Shown in pieces: positions 1 through 10,592 of a DNA stretch of 64,000 bases; the stretch's first letter is position 1; every line of letters begins with the position of its first letter. Made by a program: the position numbers and the translations under genes. The notes under the pieces were generated by a model. That model was not told where the DNA came from and made no database searches. It saw only the letters and a program-made list of their open reading frames with translations. Origin of the DNA: Antilocapra americana (taxonomy: Eukaryota > Chordata > Mammalia > Artiodactyla > Antilocapridae); NCBI GenBank assembly GCA_007570785.1, contig ML662449.1:8547987-8611986 (forward strand), given 5' to 3'.

Positions 1-3000
1 ATGGAACACAGCCTTGTCTAACTCAGTGAAACTAAGCCATGCCATGTGGGGCCACCCAAGATGGCTGAGTCATGGTGGAGAGGTCTGACAGAATGTGGTC
101 CATTGGACAAAGGAATGGCAAACCACTTTAGTATTCTTGCCTTGAGAACCCCATGAACAATATGAAAAGGCAAAAAGATAGGACACTGAAAGATGAACTC
201 CCCAGGTTGGTAGGTGCCCAATATGCTACTGGAGATCAGTGAAGAAATAACTCCAGAAAGAAGGAAGGGATGGAGTTAAAGCAAAAACAACACCCAGTTG
301 TGGATGTGACTGATGATAGAAGCAAGGTTCGATGCTGTAAAGAGCAATACTGCATAGGAACCTAGAATGTTAGGTCCATGAATCAAAGCAAATTGGAAGT
401 GGTCAAATAGGAGATGGCAAGAGTGAACGTTGACATTAGGGGAATCAGCAAACTAAAATGGACTGAAATGGGTGAATTTAACTCAGATGACCATTCTACT
501 ACTACTGTGGGCAGGAATCCCTTAGAAGAAATGGAGTAGCCATCATAGTCAACAAAAGAGTCCGAAATGCAATACTTGGATGCAGTCTCAAAAACAACAG
601 AATGATCTCAGTTCATTTCCAAGGCAAACCATTCAATATCATGGTAATCCAAGGCTCTGACCTGACCAGTAACTGGAGAAGCTGAATTTGAATGGTCCTA
701 TGAAGACCTACAAGACCTTCTAGAACTAACAACCCCAAAAGATGTCCTTTTCATTATAGGGTATTGGAATGTAAAAGTAGAAAGTCAAGAAACACCTGGA
801 GTAACAGGCAAATTTGGCCTTGGAGTACAGAATGAAGCAGGGCAAAGGCTAATAGAGTTCTGCCGAGAATGCACTGGTCATAGCAAGCACCCTCTTCCAA
901 CAACACAAGAGAAGACTCTACATGTGGACATCACCAGATGGTCAACACAAAAATCCAATTGATTATATTTTTTGCAGTCAAAAATGGAGAAGCTCTATAC
1001 AGTCAGCAAAAACAAGACCAGAAGCTGACTGTGGCTCATATCATGAACTCCTTATTGCCAAATTCAGACTTAAATTGAAGAGAGTGGAGAAATCACTAGA
1101 CCATTCAGGTATGATCTAGATCAAATCCCTTAAGATTATATAGTGGAAGTGAGAAATAGATTTAAGGGACTAGATCTATAGACAGAGTGCTTGATGAACT
1201 ATGGATGGAGCTTTGTGACATTGTACAGAAGATAGGGATCAAGACCATCCCCAAGAAAAAGAAATGCAAAAAAGAAAAATGGCTGAATGAGGAGGCCTTA
1301 CAAATAGCTGTGAAAAGAAGAGGAGAAAAGGAAAGATATTCCCACTTGAATGCAGAGTTTCAAAGAATAGCAAGGAGAGAAAAGAAAGCCTTCCTCAGAG
1401 ATCAACACAAAGAAATAGAGGGAAACAATAGAGTGAGAAAGACTAGAGATCTCTTCAAGAAAATTAGAGATACCAAGGGAACATTTCACGCAAACATGGG
1501 CTCAATAAAGGAGAGAAATGGTAGGGACCTAACAGAAGTGGAAGATATTAAGAGGAGGTGGCAACAATACACAGAAGAACTGTACAAAAAAGATTGCCAC
1601 AATCCAGTTAATCACAATGGTGTGATCACTCACCTAGAGCCAGATATCCTGGAATGAGAAGTCAAGTGGGCCTTAGAAAGCATCACTATGAACAAAGCTA
1701 GTGAAGGTGATGAAATTCCAATTGAGCTATTTCAAATCCTAAAAGATGATGCTGTGAAAGTACTGCACTCAATATGCCAGCAAATTTGGAAAACTCAGCA
1801 GTGGCCATAGGACTGGAAAAGGTCGGTTTTCATTTCAGTCCCAAAGAAAGGCAATGCCAAAGAATGCTCAAACTACCACACAATTGCACTCATCTCACAC
1901 GCTAGTAAAGTAATGCTCAAAATTTTTCAAGCCAGGCTTCGGCAATACGTGAACCATGAACTTCCAGAAGTTCAAGCTGGTTTTAGAAAAGGCCAAGGAA
2001 CCAGAAATCAAATTGCCAACATCCACTGGATCATCAAAAAGCAAAAGAGTTCCAGAAAAACATCTATTTCTGCTTTATTGCCTATGCCAAAGCTTTTGAC
2101 TGTGTGGACCACAATAAACTGGAAAATTATTAAAGAGATGGGAATTACCAGACCACCTGATCTGTCTCTTGAGAAACCTGTATGCAGGTCAGGAAGCAAC
2201 AGTTAGTACTGGACCTGGAACAACGGACTGGTTCCAAATAGGAAAGGGAGTACATCAAGGCTGTATATTGTCCCCCTGCTATTTAACTTCTATGCAAAGT
2301 ACATCATGAGAAACGCTGGACTGGAGGAAGCACAAGCTGGAATCAAGATTGCTTGTAGAAATATCAATAACCTCAGATATGCAGATGACACCACCCTTAT
2401 GGCAAGAGCCTCTTGATGAAAGTGAAAGAAGAGAGTGAAAAAGTTGAGTTAAAGCTCAACATTTAGAAAACTAAGATCATGGTATCCAGTCCCATCACTT
2501 CATAGAAAATAGATGAGGAAACAGTGGAAATGGTGGCTGACTTTATTTTTTGGAGTTCCAAAATCACTGCAGATGGTGATTGCAGCCATGAAACTAAAAG
2601 ACGCTTACTCCTTGGAAGGAAAGTTATGACCAACCTAGACAGCATATTAAAAAGCAGAGACATTACTTTGTCAGCAAAGGTCCACCTAGTCAAGGCTATG
2701 GTTTTTCCAGTAGTCATGTATGGATGTGAGAGTTGGACGGTGAAGAAAGCTGAGCACCAAAGAATTAATGCTTTTGAACTGTGGTGTTGGAGAAGACTCT
2801 TGAGAGTCCCTTGGACTGCAAGGAGATTCAACCATTCCATCCTAAAGGAGATCAGTCCTGGGTGTTCATTGGAAGGACTGATGTTGAAGCTGAAACTCCA
2901 ATACTTTGGCCACCTCATGCAAAGAGCCAATTCATGTGAAAAGACCCTGATGCTGGGAAAGTTTGAGGGCAGGAAGTGAAGAGGACGACAGAGGACGAGA

Positions 3001-3160
3001 TGGCTGGATGGCATCACCAACTCAATGGACATGGGTTTGGGTGGACTCTGGGAGTTGGTGATGGACAGAGAGGCCAGGCGTGCTGCAGTCCAGTTTAGTT
3101 CAGTTCAGTCGCTCAGTCATGTCCAACTCTTTGTGACCCCGTGAACCACAGCACCACAAT
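1..3160 (+). mobile_element. BovB (RTE-type) LINE, near full length, decayed
   Basis: A non-LTR retrotransposon cut at its left side by the window edge. Translated blocks follow the BovB order: endonuclease C-terminus (922-1119), linker with a lysine-rich stretch (1187-1657), reverse transcriptase (about 1660-2400, with a local YADD catalytic motif at 2378-2389) and the C-terminal region (2524-2979). Each block lies in a different frame or ends in a stop (for example after 1119, 1657 and 2979), so it cannot encode a working enzyme. The body is sense to the + strand, but the last 70 bp or so (3092-3160) read in the opposite orientation (see findings). BovB is the LINE thought to mobilise ruminant Bov SINEs. 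Confidence 0.93.
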
Positions 3161-3280
3161 GGAAAAGAATATTAAAAAGAATGTATTTGTATGTATAAAT
3201 GGATCACTTAACGGCACAGCAGAAATGAACATCAATTGTAAATCAACTATTTTTCAATAAAATAAATTTTAAAGAAATAA
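3161..3280 (+). mobile_element. L1 3'-end fragment
   Basis: This has the characteristic artiodactyl L1 3' UTR end: a variant of 'aatggaaaagaatatt', then 'ttgtaaatcaacta' and a terminal 'caataaaa'. The same tail ends several L1 copies in this window, including one still joined to an ORF2 remnant at 38880-39780, which fixes its identity. The BovB element to the left probably inserted in this L1 tail. Confidence 0.75.
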
Positions 3281-3490
3281 ATGATAGTCCACCCCTCATA
3301 TACTCGCTATGGGATGTAAATGATGTAATGTATGCACAGCTTTTAGGTGAGTATCTGCTATGTATAATCGTAAGTGCTTAATAAATTTTTGTAAGTTAAA
3401 GCATAAATAACAGCCTGGAAAAATATTTTAAATAAGTATGAAATATTAAGTATATTTACTTAATTTCTTCTTATTATTAAATATAAGTAT

Positions 3491-3712
3491 GAAATACAGT
3501 GGCGCTTGTGGTAAAGAATTCCACCTGCCAATACAGCAGACTCAAGAGATGCAGGTTCGACCCCTGGGTCAGAAAGATCCCCTGAAGAAGGAAATGGCAA
3601 TTCACTCCAGTATTCTTGTCTGGAAAATTACATGTACAGAGGAGCCTAGTGGACTACACTACAGTCCATGGAGTTGCAAAGAGTCGGATGCGACTAAGCA
3701 CATGCACAAGCA
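3491..3712 (+). mobile_element. Bov-tA SINE
   Basis: tRNA-derived ruminant SINE in forward orientation. It shows the tRNA-like head ('gtggtaaagaattccacctgcc'-type), the middle block 'aaggaaatggcaattcactcc' and the tail block ending 'gagtcggatgcgactaagca'. The first bases of the consensus are missing. Confidence 0.88.
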
Positions 3713-3894
3713 CAAAAGTTATTCTTCGTAATATAAAAAGGTCTCCTACCAGCCAGGTAGGAAGAAAGTCCAAGAGAAAAAATGGGCAAAAGATATTAAA
3801 AAGACATTTCACAAAATCAATAAATATAAGTGACGAATAGGAATGAAACACTTATCACCTCAGTAGTAATTTTAGTAATTTTAGTAATGCAACT

Positions 3895-4318
3895 TAAGAA
3901 ACAGCCAAGTTTAGCTATGTAGCACAGGGAACTATATTCAATATCTTACAAAACTATACTTCAAAAAAATCTGAAAAATAAAAAGAATATAGATAGATAC
4001 AAATATATGTATAACCAAATCATTTTGCTGAACACCTCAAGGTAACACAGTATTGTAAATCAACTACGCTAGGTGCTGAGTCACTTCAGTCATGTCTGAT
4101 TCTTTGCAATGCCAGGGACTGTAGCCTGCTAGGCTCTGCTGTCCATGGGATTTTCTAGGCAAGAATACTGGAGTGGGTTGCCATTTCCTCCTCCAGGAGA
4201 TCTTTCCTACCCAGGGATCAAACGTGTGTCTCCTGCATTAACAGGTGGGTTCTTCACCACTCGCACCATCTGGGAAGCCCCAAAATCAACTCCACTTCAA
4301 TTAAAAAATAAAACACAA
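3895..4318 (+). mobile_element. L1 3' UTR end, split by a SINE
   Basis: The L1 tail runs from 'tagcacagggaactatattc' at about 3918 to 'attgtaaatcaactac' at 4065, and its last bases resume after the Bov-tA at 4281 ('aatcaactccacttcaatta'). The duplicated 'aatcaact' either side of the SINE is its target-site duplication, so the SINE is the younger insertion. Confidence 0.8.
4067..4280 (-). mobile_element. Bov-tA SINE
   Basis: Reverse-orientation Bov-tA, from 'gctgagtcacttcagtcatg' to 'catctgggaagcccc'. It is inserted within the L1 3' end, with a short target-site duplication. Confidence 0.92.
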
Positions 4319-4794
4319 CTTAAAACAATTAGAATGTGCCATTTTTTGCCCACAGACTTGAATTTTTTTCATATTGGTGAAATCATGAGTGCACTTTCCT
4401 ATATTATTAAGTAAAAATATAAATTAGTAGAAATTTCTCTGAAGAACAATGTAGTTGGTATCTCTCAAAATGTAAACACATGATGTGAGGGAAATTAATT
4501 GTTTACCCCAAAGATCGTATGCTTTTCAACTTGTGTATCCCATAAAGGACCATTGCTCCATCTAAGAAAAATATCTTCTACTTGCCAAGATTTCACTTGT
4601 GGTCTGCACTGCAGATTCTCTGATTTCTGTCTAAAAATCACTTATCTTAGTTTTTCTTAATATTTATACATTTTATTCTTTGACTGTATCTGTCCTTTTT
4701 AAATTGAAATACTGTTGATCATTCATCTTTAAATTAACAAACAGATGTGTTCTCTTAGTGGTGAAATTTCATCTATTTTTACGTTTGAAAATGT
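4319..4794. other. Unassigned AT-rich intergenic DNA
   Basis: I see no gene, recognisable repeat or long open frame here. The only notable motif is short A/T-rich sequence. Confidence 0.5.
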
Positions 4795-4842
4795 AAACCA
4801 GGGCTTGATACACTTTTTCTATAGAAGGCCAGATAGTAAATA

Positions 4843-4930
4843 TTGGATTCGCCAAAAAGTTCATTCAAATTTTTCCATAAGATTTTGTCAAGCAAAACCT
4901 GAACAAACTCTTTGGGCAGCCCAATATTTC
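4843..4930. mobile_element. Mariner MITE, about 88 bp
   Basis: Terminal inverted repeats are visible: the left end starts 'ttggattcgccaaaaagttc' and the right end finishes 'actctttgggcagcccaa', each flanked by TA, the target of Tc1/mariner elements. Almost nothing lies between the repeats, so this is a deletion derivative of a ruminant mariner and encodes no transposase. Confidence 0.82.
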
Positions 4931-5048
4931 AGGTGGTAGGAGCCATATGGTCTGTGCTACAACTACTCAGCTCTCCTTTGTAGCACAAAACCCACCACTG
5001 ACAATACATGAATGAATGAGTGTAGCTGTGTGCCAATAAAATTTTCTT

Positions 5049-5405
5049 TAAAAAAAATAATAATTGTATTTGTTTATTTAGTTTTGGCTGTGCTGGGTCT
5101 TCCTTGCTGTGAGGGCTTTCTCTAGTTGCAGTGAGTGGGGTCTACTCTCTAGTTGCACTGCAAGGGCTTCTCATTGTGGTGGCTTCTCTTGTTGTGGAGC
5201 ACAGGCTCTAGGGCACACGGGCTTCAGTAGTTATGGCATGGGCTCGGTAGTTGTGGCACCCTGGATCTCGAGCACAGGCTCATTAATGGTGGCCCAGGGG
5301 CTTGGTTGATCTGTGGCATGTGGGATCTTCCCAGATCAGGGATCAAACCCATGTTTCCTCCATTGGCAGGTGGATTCTTTACCACTGAGTCACCAGGGAA
5401 GTCCT
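5049..5405 (-). mobile_element. CHR-2 (tRNA-Glu-derived) SINE
   Basis: Reverse-orientation cetartiodactyl SINE with blocks such as 'ttggctgtgctgggtcttcc', 'ggcttctcttgttgtggagc' and 'ttaccactgagtcaccaggg'. It is flanked by an imperfect target-site duplication: 'gtgccaataaaattttct' at about 5030 and 'gtgccaatacaattttct' at about 5406. Confidence 0.92.
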
Positions 5406-5475
5406 GTGCCAATACAATTTTCTATGTGAACTCTGAAATTGTATTTCATATCACGTTCTTGTCTCATTAAATATT

Positions 5476-5698
5476 ACCAGTGTGCTCAGTTGCTTCAGTC
5501 ATGGCCGACTCTTTGCAACCCTATGTACTGTAGACTGCCAGGCTCCTCTGACCATAGAATTCTCCAAAAAGAATACTGGAGTGGGTTGATATGCCCTCCT
5601 CCAGGGGATCTTCCTGACCCAGGGATGCAACCCCTGTCTCAGGCATCTCCTGTATTGGCAGGCACGCTATTTTACCACCACTGCCACCAGGGAAGCCC
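5476..5698 (-). mobile_element. Bov-tA SINE with perfect target-site duplication
   Basis: Reverse-orientation Bov-tA from 'ccagtgtgctcagttgcttc' to 'caccagggaagccca'. It is flanked by the perfect 13-bp repeat 'tcattaaatatta' at 5463-5475 and 5699-5711, a clear sign of LINE-mediated insertion. Confidence 0.93.
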
Positions 5699-5815
5699 AT
5701 CATTAAATATTAATCTTTTTTATTTTACTATAAAAAATGTAAAAGACATTATTATCTTGCAGTTCATTTAAAACCAGGTGACAATTTAGCCCATGTGCCA
5801 TTTACCCACCCCTAA

Positions 5816-6085
5816 TCTTAGGGATGGAACTCCTGCTTTTTGCAGATTAGATAAACAAGGTACAATATGATCTCTTGTCCTTAACTCTAGATAGTAACAG
5901 AAAAATCCTCAACTAAATTTCTAACAGTTTTCTCAGCACTCTATAATATGCATACATTACAATAATATAATAAATTTCTTTTTTATAGTTTTGGGTAACA
6001 GGTGACATCCCTCAACAGTCATGCTGTTTCTAACATATGTGTAAATAAACTCAAGGATTGATTGGATTTTCAAAATAGTACAAAC
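5816..6085. other. Unassigned AT-rich intergenic DNA
   Basis: I recognise no gene or repeat in this short gap. Confidence 0.45.
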
Positions 6086-6264
6086 CAGGGACTTCACTCA
6101 TGGTCCAGTGGTTAAGAATCCACCTTGCAATGCATGGGACATGGGTTCAGTCCTTGGTGGGGGAACTAAGATCCCACATACCTTAGAGAAAATAAGCCCA
6201 TGAGCCACATCTAGAGAACCTGAGCACTGCATGGAAGATACTTCATGCTGCAACTAAGACCTGA
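6086..6264 (+). mobile_element. CHR-1-type tRNA-Glu SINE, tail interrupted
   Basis: Forward CHR-type SINE: a tRNA-Glu-like head 'tggtccagtggttaagaatc', then 'ggggaactaagatcccacat' and 'aactaagacctgatg'. Its tail reappears after the next SINE as 'aaataaaaaaaaat' (6478-6495). Confidence 0.8.
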
Positions 6265-6477
6265 TGTGCTGTGTGCTTAGTTGCTTGGTTGTGTCCAACA
6301 TTTTGCAACCCATAGACTGTAGCTTGCCAGGCTCCTCTCTCCATGGGACTCTCCAGGCAAGAATACTGGAGTGGGTTGCCAATTTCTTCTCCAGGGGTTC
6401 TTCCTGATCCAGGAATCGAACCCAGGTCTCCTGCATTGCAGTCAGACTCTTTATCGACCGAGCTACAAGGGAAGCCC
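6265..6477 (-). mobile_element. Bov-tA SINE inserted in a CHR-1 tail
   Basis: Reverse Bov-tA running from 'gtgctgtgtgcttagttgct' to 'acaagggaagccct'. It sits between the body and the A-rich tail of the CHR-1 element, so it is the younger insertion. Confidence 0.92.
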
Positions 6478-6744
6478 TAAATAAAAAAAAATTTTTTTTA
6501 GATTATACAAACCAGTATACTTTTCAGACAGTACAGAAAGGAATGAGATAAATATAGAATGAAAGAAGGTGAATTAATGTTTTAAGTGTTTCCCATTAAA
6601 AGCAGGGATTTTATATTAATATTTCAACAGAGTTGTTTTCATCACATCAGAGAAGGTAGACGCTAAACTCTCAGAACTGTCTTCTTGCAGGTACACTGGT
6701 CAGGAAAGCAGAAGGAAACACACAAAACTGTTAAAACATTGAGA

Positions 6745-6800
6745 ATTGTTTGGTGGTCCAGTGGTTAGTACTCCTCACTTTCACAGCGAAGAGCCTGGTT
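6745..6800 (+). mobile_element. tRNA-Glu-derived SINE head fragment
   Basis: Only the tRNA-like head is left: 'tggtggtccagtggttagta' then 'ctttcacagcgaagagcctg'. This matches the A-box side of CHR-1 SINEs. It lacks the tRNA 3' half, so it is not a tRNA gene. Confidence 0.6.
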
Positions 6801-7054
6801 AACATAATCCAAAGTGTTTCAGGAAATTAGGGAAATTGGAAAGCTTTCACTTTACAGTTTAATCACTGCTTTATCATTTGAACTTGTTATGAAGTACATG
6901 TATTCCTGCTTGTGTATTAATGCAATAAACATTTATTTTAATGAACTTTAAGGAGTTGTCAAGAGCATGGTAGGAATGTAAATCAGTCCCACCATTGGAG
7001 AGGCAAACTAGATCACGTGTAGCAAAAGCCTTAAAAAAAATAAACTCCTTTGAC

Positions 7055-7260
7055 TCAGGGCTTCCCAGGTGGCACTAGTGGTAAAGAATCTGCCTGCCAA
7101 TGCACGAGATGTAAGAGATGCAGGTTCCATCCCTGGGTCAGGAAGATACCCTTGAGGAGGGTATGGCAACCCATGTACAGAGGAGCCTGGAAGGCTACAA
7201 TCCATAGGGTTGCAAAGAGTCAGACATGACTGAAGCGACTTAGCACGCATTAGCATGTGG
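7055..7260 (+). mobile_element. Bov-tA SINE
   Basis: Forward Bov-tA from 'cagggcttcccaggtggcac' to 'actgaagcgacttagcacgc'. The middle portion is shortened: the usual 'ctccagtattcttgcctgga' block is missing. Confidence 0.88.
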
Positions 7261-7294
7261 GGGGAAATATAACCATGAGGATGTTCTTTGCAGC

Positions 7295-7622
7295 ATGGTT
7301 TATAATATGGCCCTCTATATCCACAGGTTCCAAATTCAAGGATTCAATCAACTGCAGATAAAAAAAACACTCAGAAAAAAAATTCCAGAAAACTTTAAAA
7401 AGTAAAACTTGAATTTGCTAAGTACTGGCAACTATTCACATAGCATTTACATTGTATTAGGAATTATAAGTAATTCAGAGATGATTAAAGTATTCAGGAA
7501 GATATGCATAGGCTGTATGAAAATATTATCCCATTTTATATAAGGAACTTGAGCTTCTGCCAATTTTGGTATCTGAGGTGTGGTCCTGAAACCAATCCCC
7601 ATGGATACCAGGGGACAATAGG
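7295..7622 (+). mobile_element. Tigger/pogo-like (TcMar) DNA transposon relic
   Basis: The left part reads 'ggccctctatatccacaggt', then 'aaggattcaatcaactgcag', 'attccagaaaactttaaaaa' and 'catagcatttacattgtatt'. The right part is 'ggtcctgaaaccaatccccatggataccaggg'. These are the landmarks of the mammalian non-autonomous Tigger group whose ends carry 'tatccgcggatt'-like repeats. No transposase frame remains. Confidence 0.75.
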
Positions 7623-7973
7623 AATGAGAAATTAGGGCAAAATCTAAATGTGCAAGAATAAAAGTTGGTCAAATGAATTATGAAGCCCAGACAGACTGAA
7701 TAAAGGTATTCAACAGAAATAAGTAGAAAAAACAGGATGCAAACCAGTTCAAAACCTTATGTGATAATTTTTGCACAACAAATTTGGAACTTTGGGCTGA
7801 AAAGTGTTGAGTTTTGTGATGATCTAGGTGCTGTGGAATCAACTGTCTCATTTTTAATAAGAGCATGTTTAATAATGGTCCATAAGAATTTCATTAGTAA
7901 CAGGTACAGAGTGCTGAAGATTTGAGAATATAGCTTTGGTGTCCAATTAACAGACGAATAGCATTAACAAATG
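7623..7973. other. Unassigned intergenic DNA
   Basis: I recognise no gene or repeat. An open frame at 7737-7925 is short and lacks any known motif. Confidence 0.4.
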
Positions 7974-8800
7974 TCAAAATGCCCTCTGCTTTGGTGTTGC
8001 TTCAGCTACACCAAAGGCTCCAGAAGACCAAGCACAGCTTTTAAGGGAATGGCAGCAGCAGCCTCTGCAAGTAGGGAACGTGCTCTCAGTGCAGACGTCA
8101 GCATCCTTGGCATTACGTCTCCCTGGCCTAGATGGATGCAGCAGACGTAGGCAGGCATCACCTGCTGCAGTGGCAGCGAAGACAATGGTAAGAAGGGCCA
8201 ACAGGGGAAATCCACAGTAACTGATAGGGCTGTCCATGAGTCCACGTGAATCAACTGCATAATTTCCAAAATACACAGGGGACCAGGGAAGGGAGCCAAA
8301 GCTCACATCACTGAAAGTATGTGCAGAGCTCAAGAAATACCACGTGCAACTGTTGTTGGGTAGCTTCATTTTCCCAGGCTTGTAGGACTGGGGCTACACA
8401 AGTTCTATATCTGCATCACAGTCATTGGATACCAAGGGTATCTTCCATCTTCTACTTGTTCAGACAAGTTCTTTCCTAAAATGGGCTTCTGAAGACACAG
8501 CTGCTTGGAGTTCCAGTTGTCACCGATCCTTCTTACATTTCTTGCCCATGTCCCGATGAGCTAAGTGGCATTAAGTGTAGCTGACGTCACTGAAGAGGTT
8601 TTTAAATAAGCTATTTTAAAAGTTACTGACATCATCAGCTCAGAGCTGCTATTCCCGGGTCAGCAGAATGCCTTCTCTGCAGCAGTGCTGAGCACTGCCT
8701 GACCGCACAGGACCACAGTGGGAACCTGACCTCAGTCGGTGCCAAGAGCACAGTGAGATCACGGGCCTTCTAGCAGCTAACCTTCCATAAAAGATAGAGG
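7974..8800. promoter_or_regulatory. Non-repetitive GC-richer patch with CRE octamer; candidate regulatory element
   Basis: This stretch matches no repeat I know and is richer in G+C and CpG than its surroundings. It holds a perfect CRE palindrome TGACGTCA at 8582-8589 and a near match (gACGTCAg) around 8091. Two overlapping minus-strand open frames (131 codons at 7974-8369, 97 codons at 8006-8299) cover its left half, but their products show no family motif. A regulatory element or an unrecognised processed-gene remnant are both possible. Confidence 0.3.
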
Positions 8801-9254
8801 AAACTATTTTCCAACAGAATTTAAACCAAATATATCAGATCATGACTTGGTCCTGAAAATATTTGACACTTTAGAAATAGTAAGTGTATATTTCATTCTG
8901 ATTCAAACTGACTTCCCATTTCTTTAAAAGACATCTTAGTCTCACAGGGAAAAAAGTTAAAATTGAGGTTTATTTAAATATTTAGCAAATAACTCTGGAA
9001 AGGAAAACTGGATCACATACCATACAAATTGTTTTTTGACACCTAGATTCTGTAATTCTGTGAAATGGATAGGACTCACTCACATTTGCTTTGTTTAACT
9101 TTTTCAAGCCCCCAGTTTCTGATGTTAAAGATGATAGCAAAAGAGAAATAATTCCCCTCTTCCTGGGAAGGACAGAGGTCAATGCATCTAAGATTTATGT
9201 TAATCTTCCAAATGCTATAAGCCATTTTTCAAAGGGCAAGTTTCTAAACATTTG
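8801..9254. other. Unassigned AT-rich intergenic DNA
   Basis: No gene or clear repeat is seen. Confidence 0.4.
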
Positions 9255-9450
9255 ATCAATAACAACAATAATAAGATAAGTTTTATTGAATGCTTACTAT
9301 GTTTTGGCATTGTGCTAAAACCTTCATTTATTTTCATCTCATCTAATCCTCCCAATCTAACAAGGCAAATGTGATTATTATTCCTGGCTTACAGATGAGG
9401 AGGCCAGCACAGAGATGTTAAATGACTTGCCCAAGGACCTACAGATTATC
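9255..9450 (-). mobile_element. MIR SINE
   Basis: Reverse MIR: 'ttattgaatgcttactatg', then 'cattgtgctaaa', 'ctaatcctccca', 'ttacagatgaggaggccagc' and 'gacttgcccaagg'. This is the order of the MIR complement, with normal ancient divergence. Confidence 0.85.
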
Positions 9451-9895
9451 ATATTAAGTGAAGTAAATCAGACAAAGACAATTATAATATGACATTACTT
9501 ATACACAGAATCTTATCTGGAGTAGGAAATGGCAGTCTACTCCAGTATTCTTGCCTGGAGAATCCCATGGACAGAGGAGCCCTAATGTGCTACAATCCAT
9601 GGGGTTGCAAAGAGTCAGACATGACTGAGTGACTAACACACCCACGAATACATATATAGAATCTAAAAAAGATACAAATGACTATTTACAAAATAGAAAT
9701 AGACACAGAAAACAATTTACAGTTACCAAAGGGAAAAGAAGGGAGACGGGTAGTTCACTGCAGACCACAGGGAACTATATTCAATATCTAGTATTAGCCT
9801 ATAATGAAAAAATATGTATATAACTGAATCACTTTGCTGTACACCTGAAGCATTGTAAGTCAAATATACTTCAATAAAAATACTTAAAGGACAAA
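9451..9895 (+). mobile_element. L1 3' UTR, split by a Bov-tA
   Basis: L1 3' UTR blocks 'aagtaaatcagacaaagaca', then 'aggaactatattcaatatct'-type, 'taactgaatcactttgctgt' and 'cttcaataaaaatac' run along the + strand, interrupted at 9521-9640 by a SINE. Confidence 0.85.
9521..9640 (+). mobile_element. 5'-truncated Bov-tA SINE
   Basis: Only the second half of Bov-tA is present, from 'ggagtaggaaatggcagtct' to 'gactgagtgactaaca'. It interrupts the L1 3' UTR. Confidence 0.88.
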
Positions 9896-10199
9896 CATTA
9901 TTCATAAAAATAAATGAGAACCTTCAGAAAATACATATATACATACATACACAAATACATGGCTTGCCCAAGGCATCTCAGCTCATAAGAATGATGGGCT
10001 GAGATTTGATCCAGGTCTACCTCTTTCCATAGCCTAAGGCTGCATACAGTCACCTTAAGCTCTGGTGCTTGGCAGCCAAGAGAAATCAATCATTAAATTC
10101 ACATCAGCCTCCCAAAAGAGCCACCATATCAACAGAAGAAACAAAACTTAATCATTGATTCTTTATTTTTTTAAAATGCTTACTGTGTATTTTTCTATC
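9896..10199. other. Unassigned intergenic DNA
   Basis: Part of it ('ggcttgcccaaggcatctca' onward) may be a weak MIR-like remnant. Nothing else is recognised. Confidence 0.35.
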
Positions 10200-10592
10200 A
10201 GTTCAGTTCAGTCACTCGGTTGAGAAAAACCCTTTGTGACCCCATGGACTGCAGCACGCCAGGCCTCCCTGTCCATCACCAACTCCTGGAGTCTACTCAA
10301 ACACATGTCCAGAGAATCGATGATGCCATCCAACCATCTCAACCTCTGTCATCCCCTTCTCCTTCCACCTTCAGTCTTTCTCAGCATCCAGGTCTTTTCC
10401 AATGAGTCAGCTCTCCGCATCAGGTGGCCAAAGAATTGGAGTTTCAGCTTCAGCATCAGTCCTTCCAATGAATACTCAGGGATGATTTCCTTTAGGATGG
10501 ACTGGTTGGGTCTGCTTGCTGTCCAAGGGACTCTCAAGAGTATTGGAGAACCAATACCACACTTCAAAAGCATCAATTCTTTGGTGTTCAAT
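10200..10592 (-). mobile_element. BovB LINE 3' end
   Basis: Reverse copy of the last 390 bp or so of BovB, with the conceptual C-terminal translation on the minus strand (10349-10591) matching the end of the BovB at 1-3160. The 3' terminus 'cagttcagttcagtcactcg' is at the left. It is a 5'-truncated dead copy. Confidence 0.92.

Larger units (their letters stand above)
4795..5815 (+). mobile_element. hAT-like DNA transposon relic carrying three later insertions
   Basis: The ends match a common mammalian non-autonomous DNA transposon. The left end reads 'ccagggcttgatacactttt...ggccagatagtaaat' and the right end 'tagcccatgtgccatttaccc...', in the pattern 'caggggttggcaaac...gttt-gccgacccctg'. The interior is broken by a mariner MITE (4843-4930), a CHR-2 SINE (5049-5405) and a Bov-tA (5476-5698). 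A second copy of the same family lies at 23088-23440. The family assignment to hAT is from memory of the consensus. Confidence 0.7.

Noticed and set aside
1187..2979. Open frames that might look like host genes
   Set aside because: They are decayed pieces of the BovB endonuclease/reverse transcriptase, separated by stops and frameshifts.
6745..6800. Possible tRNA-Glu gene
   Set aside because: Only an A-box-like head is present and no acceptor stem closes. It fits a truncated CHR-1 SINE.
8006..8369. Processed pseudogene on the minus strand
   Set aside because: The frames have no protein family that I recognise and no poly(A) tail or target-site duplication is visible, so I report the interval only as a possible regulatory patch.
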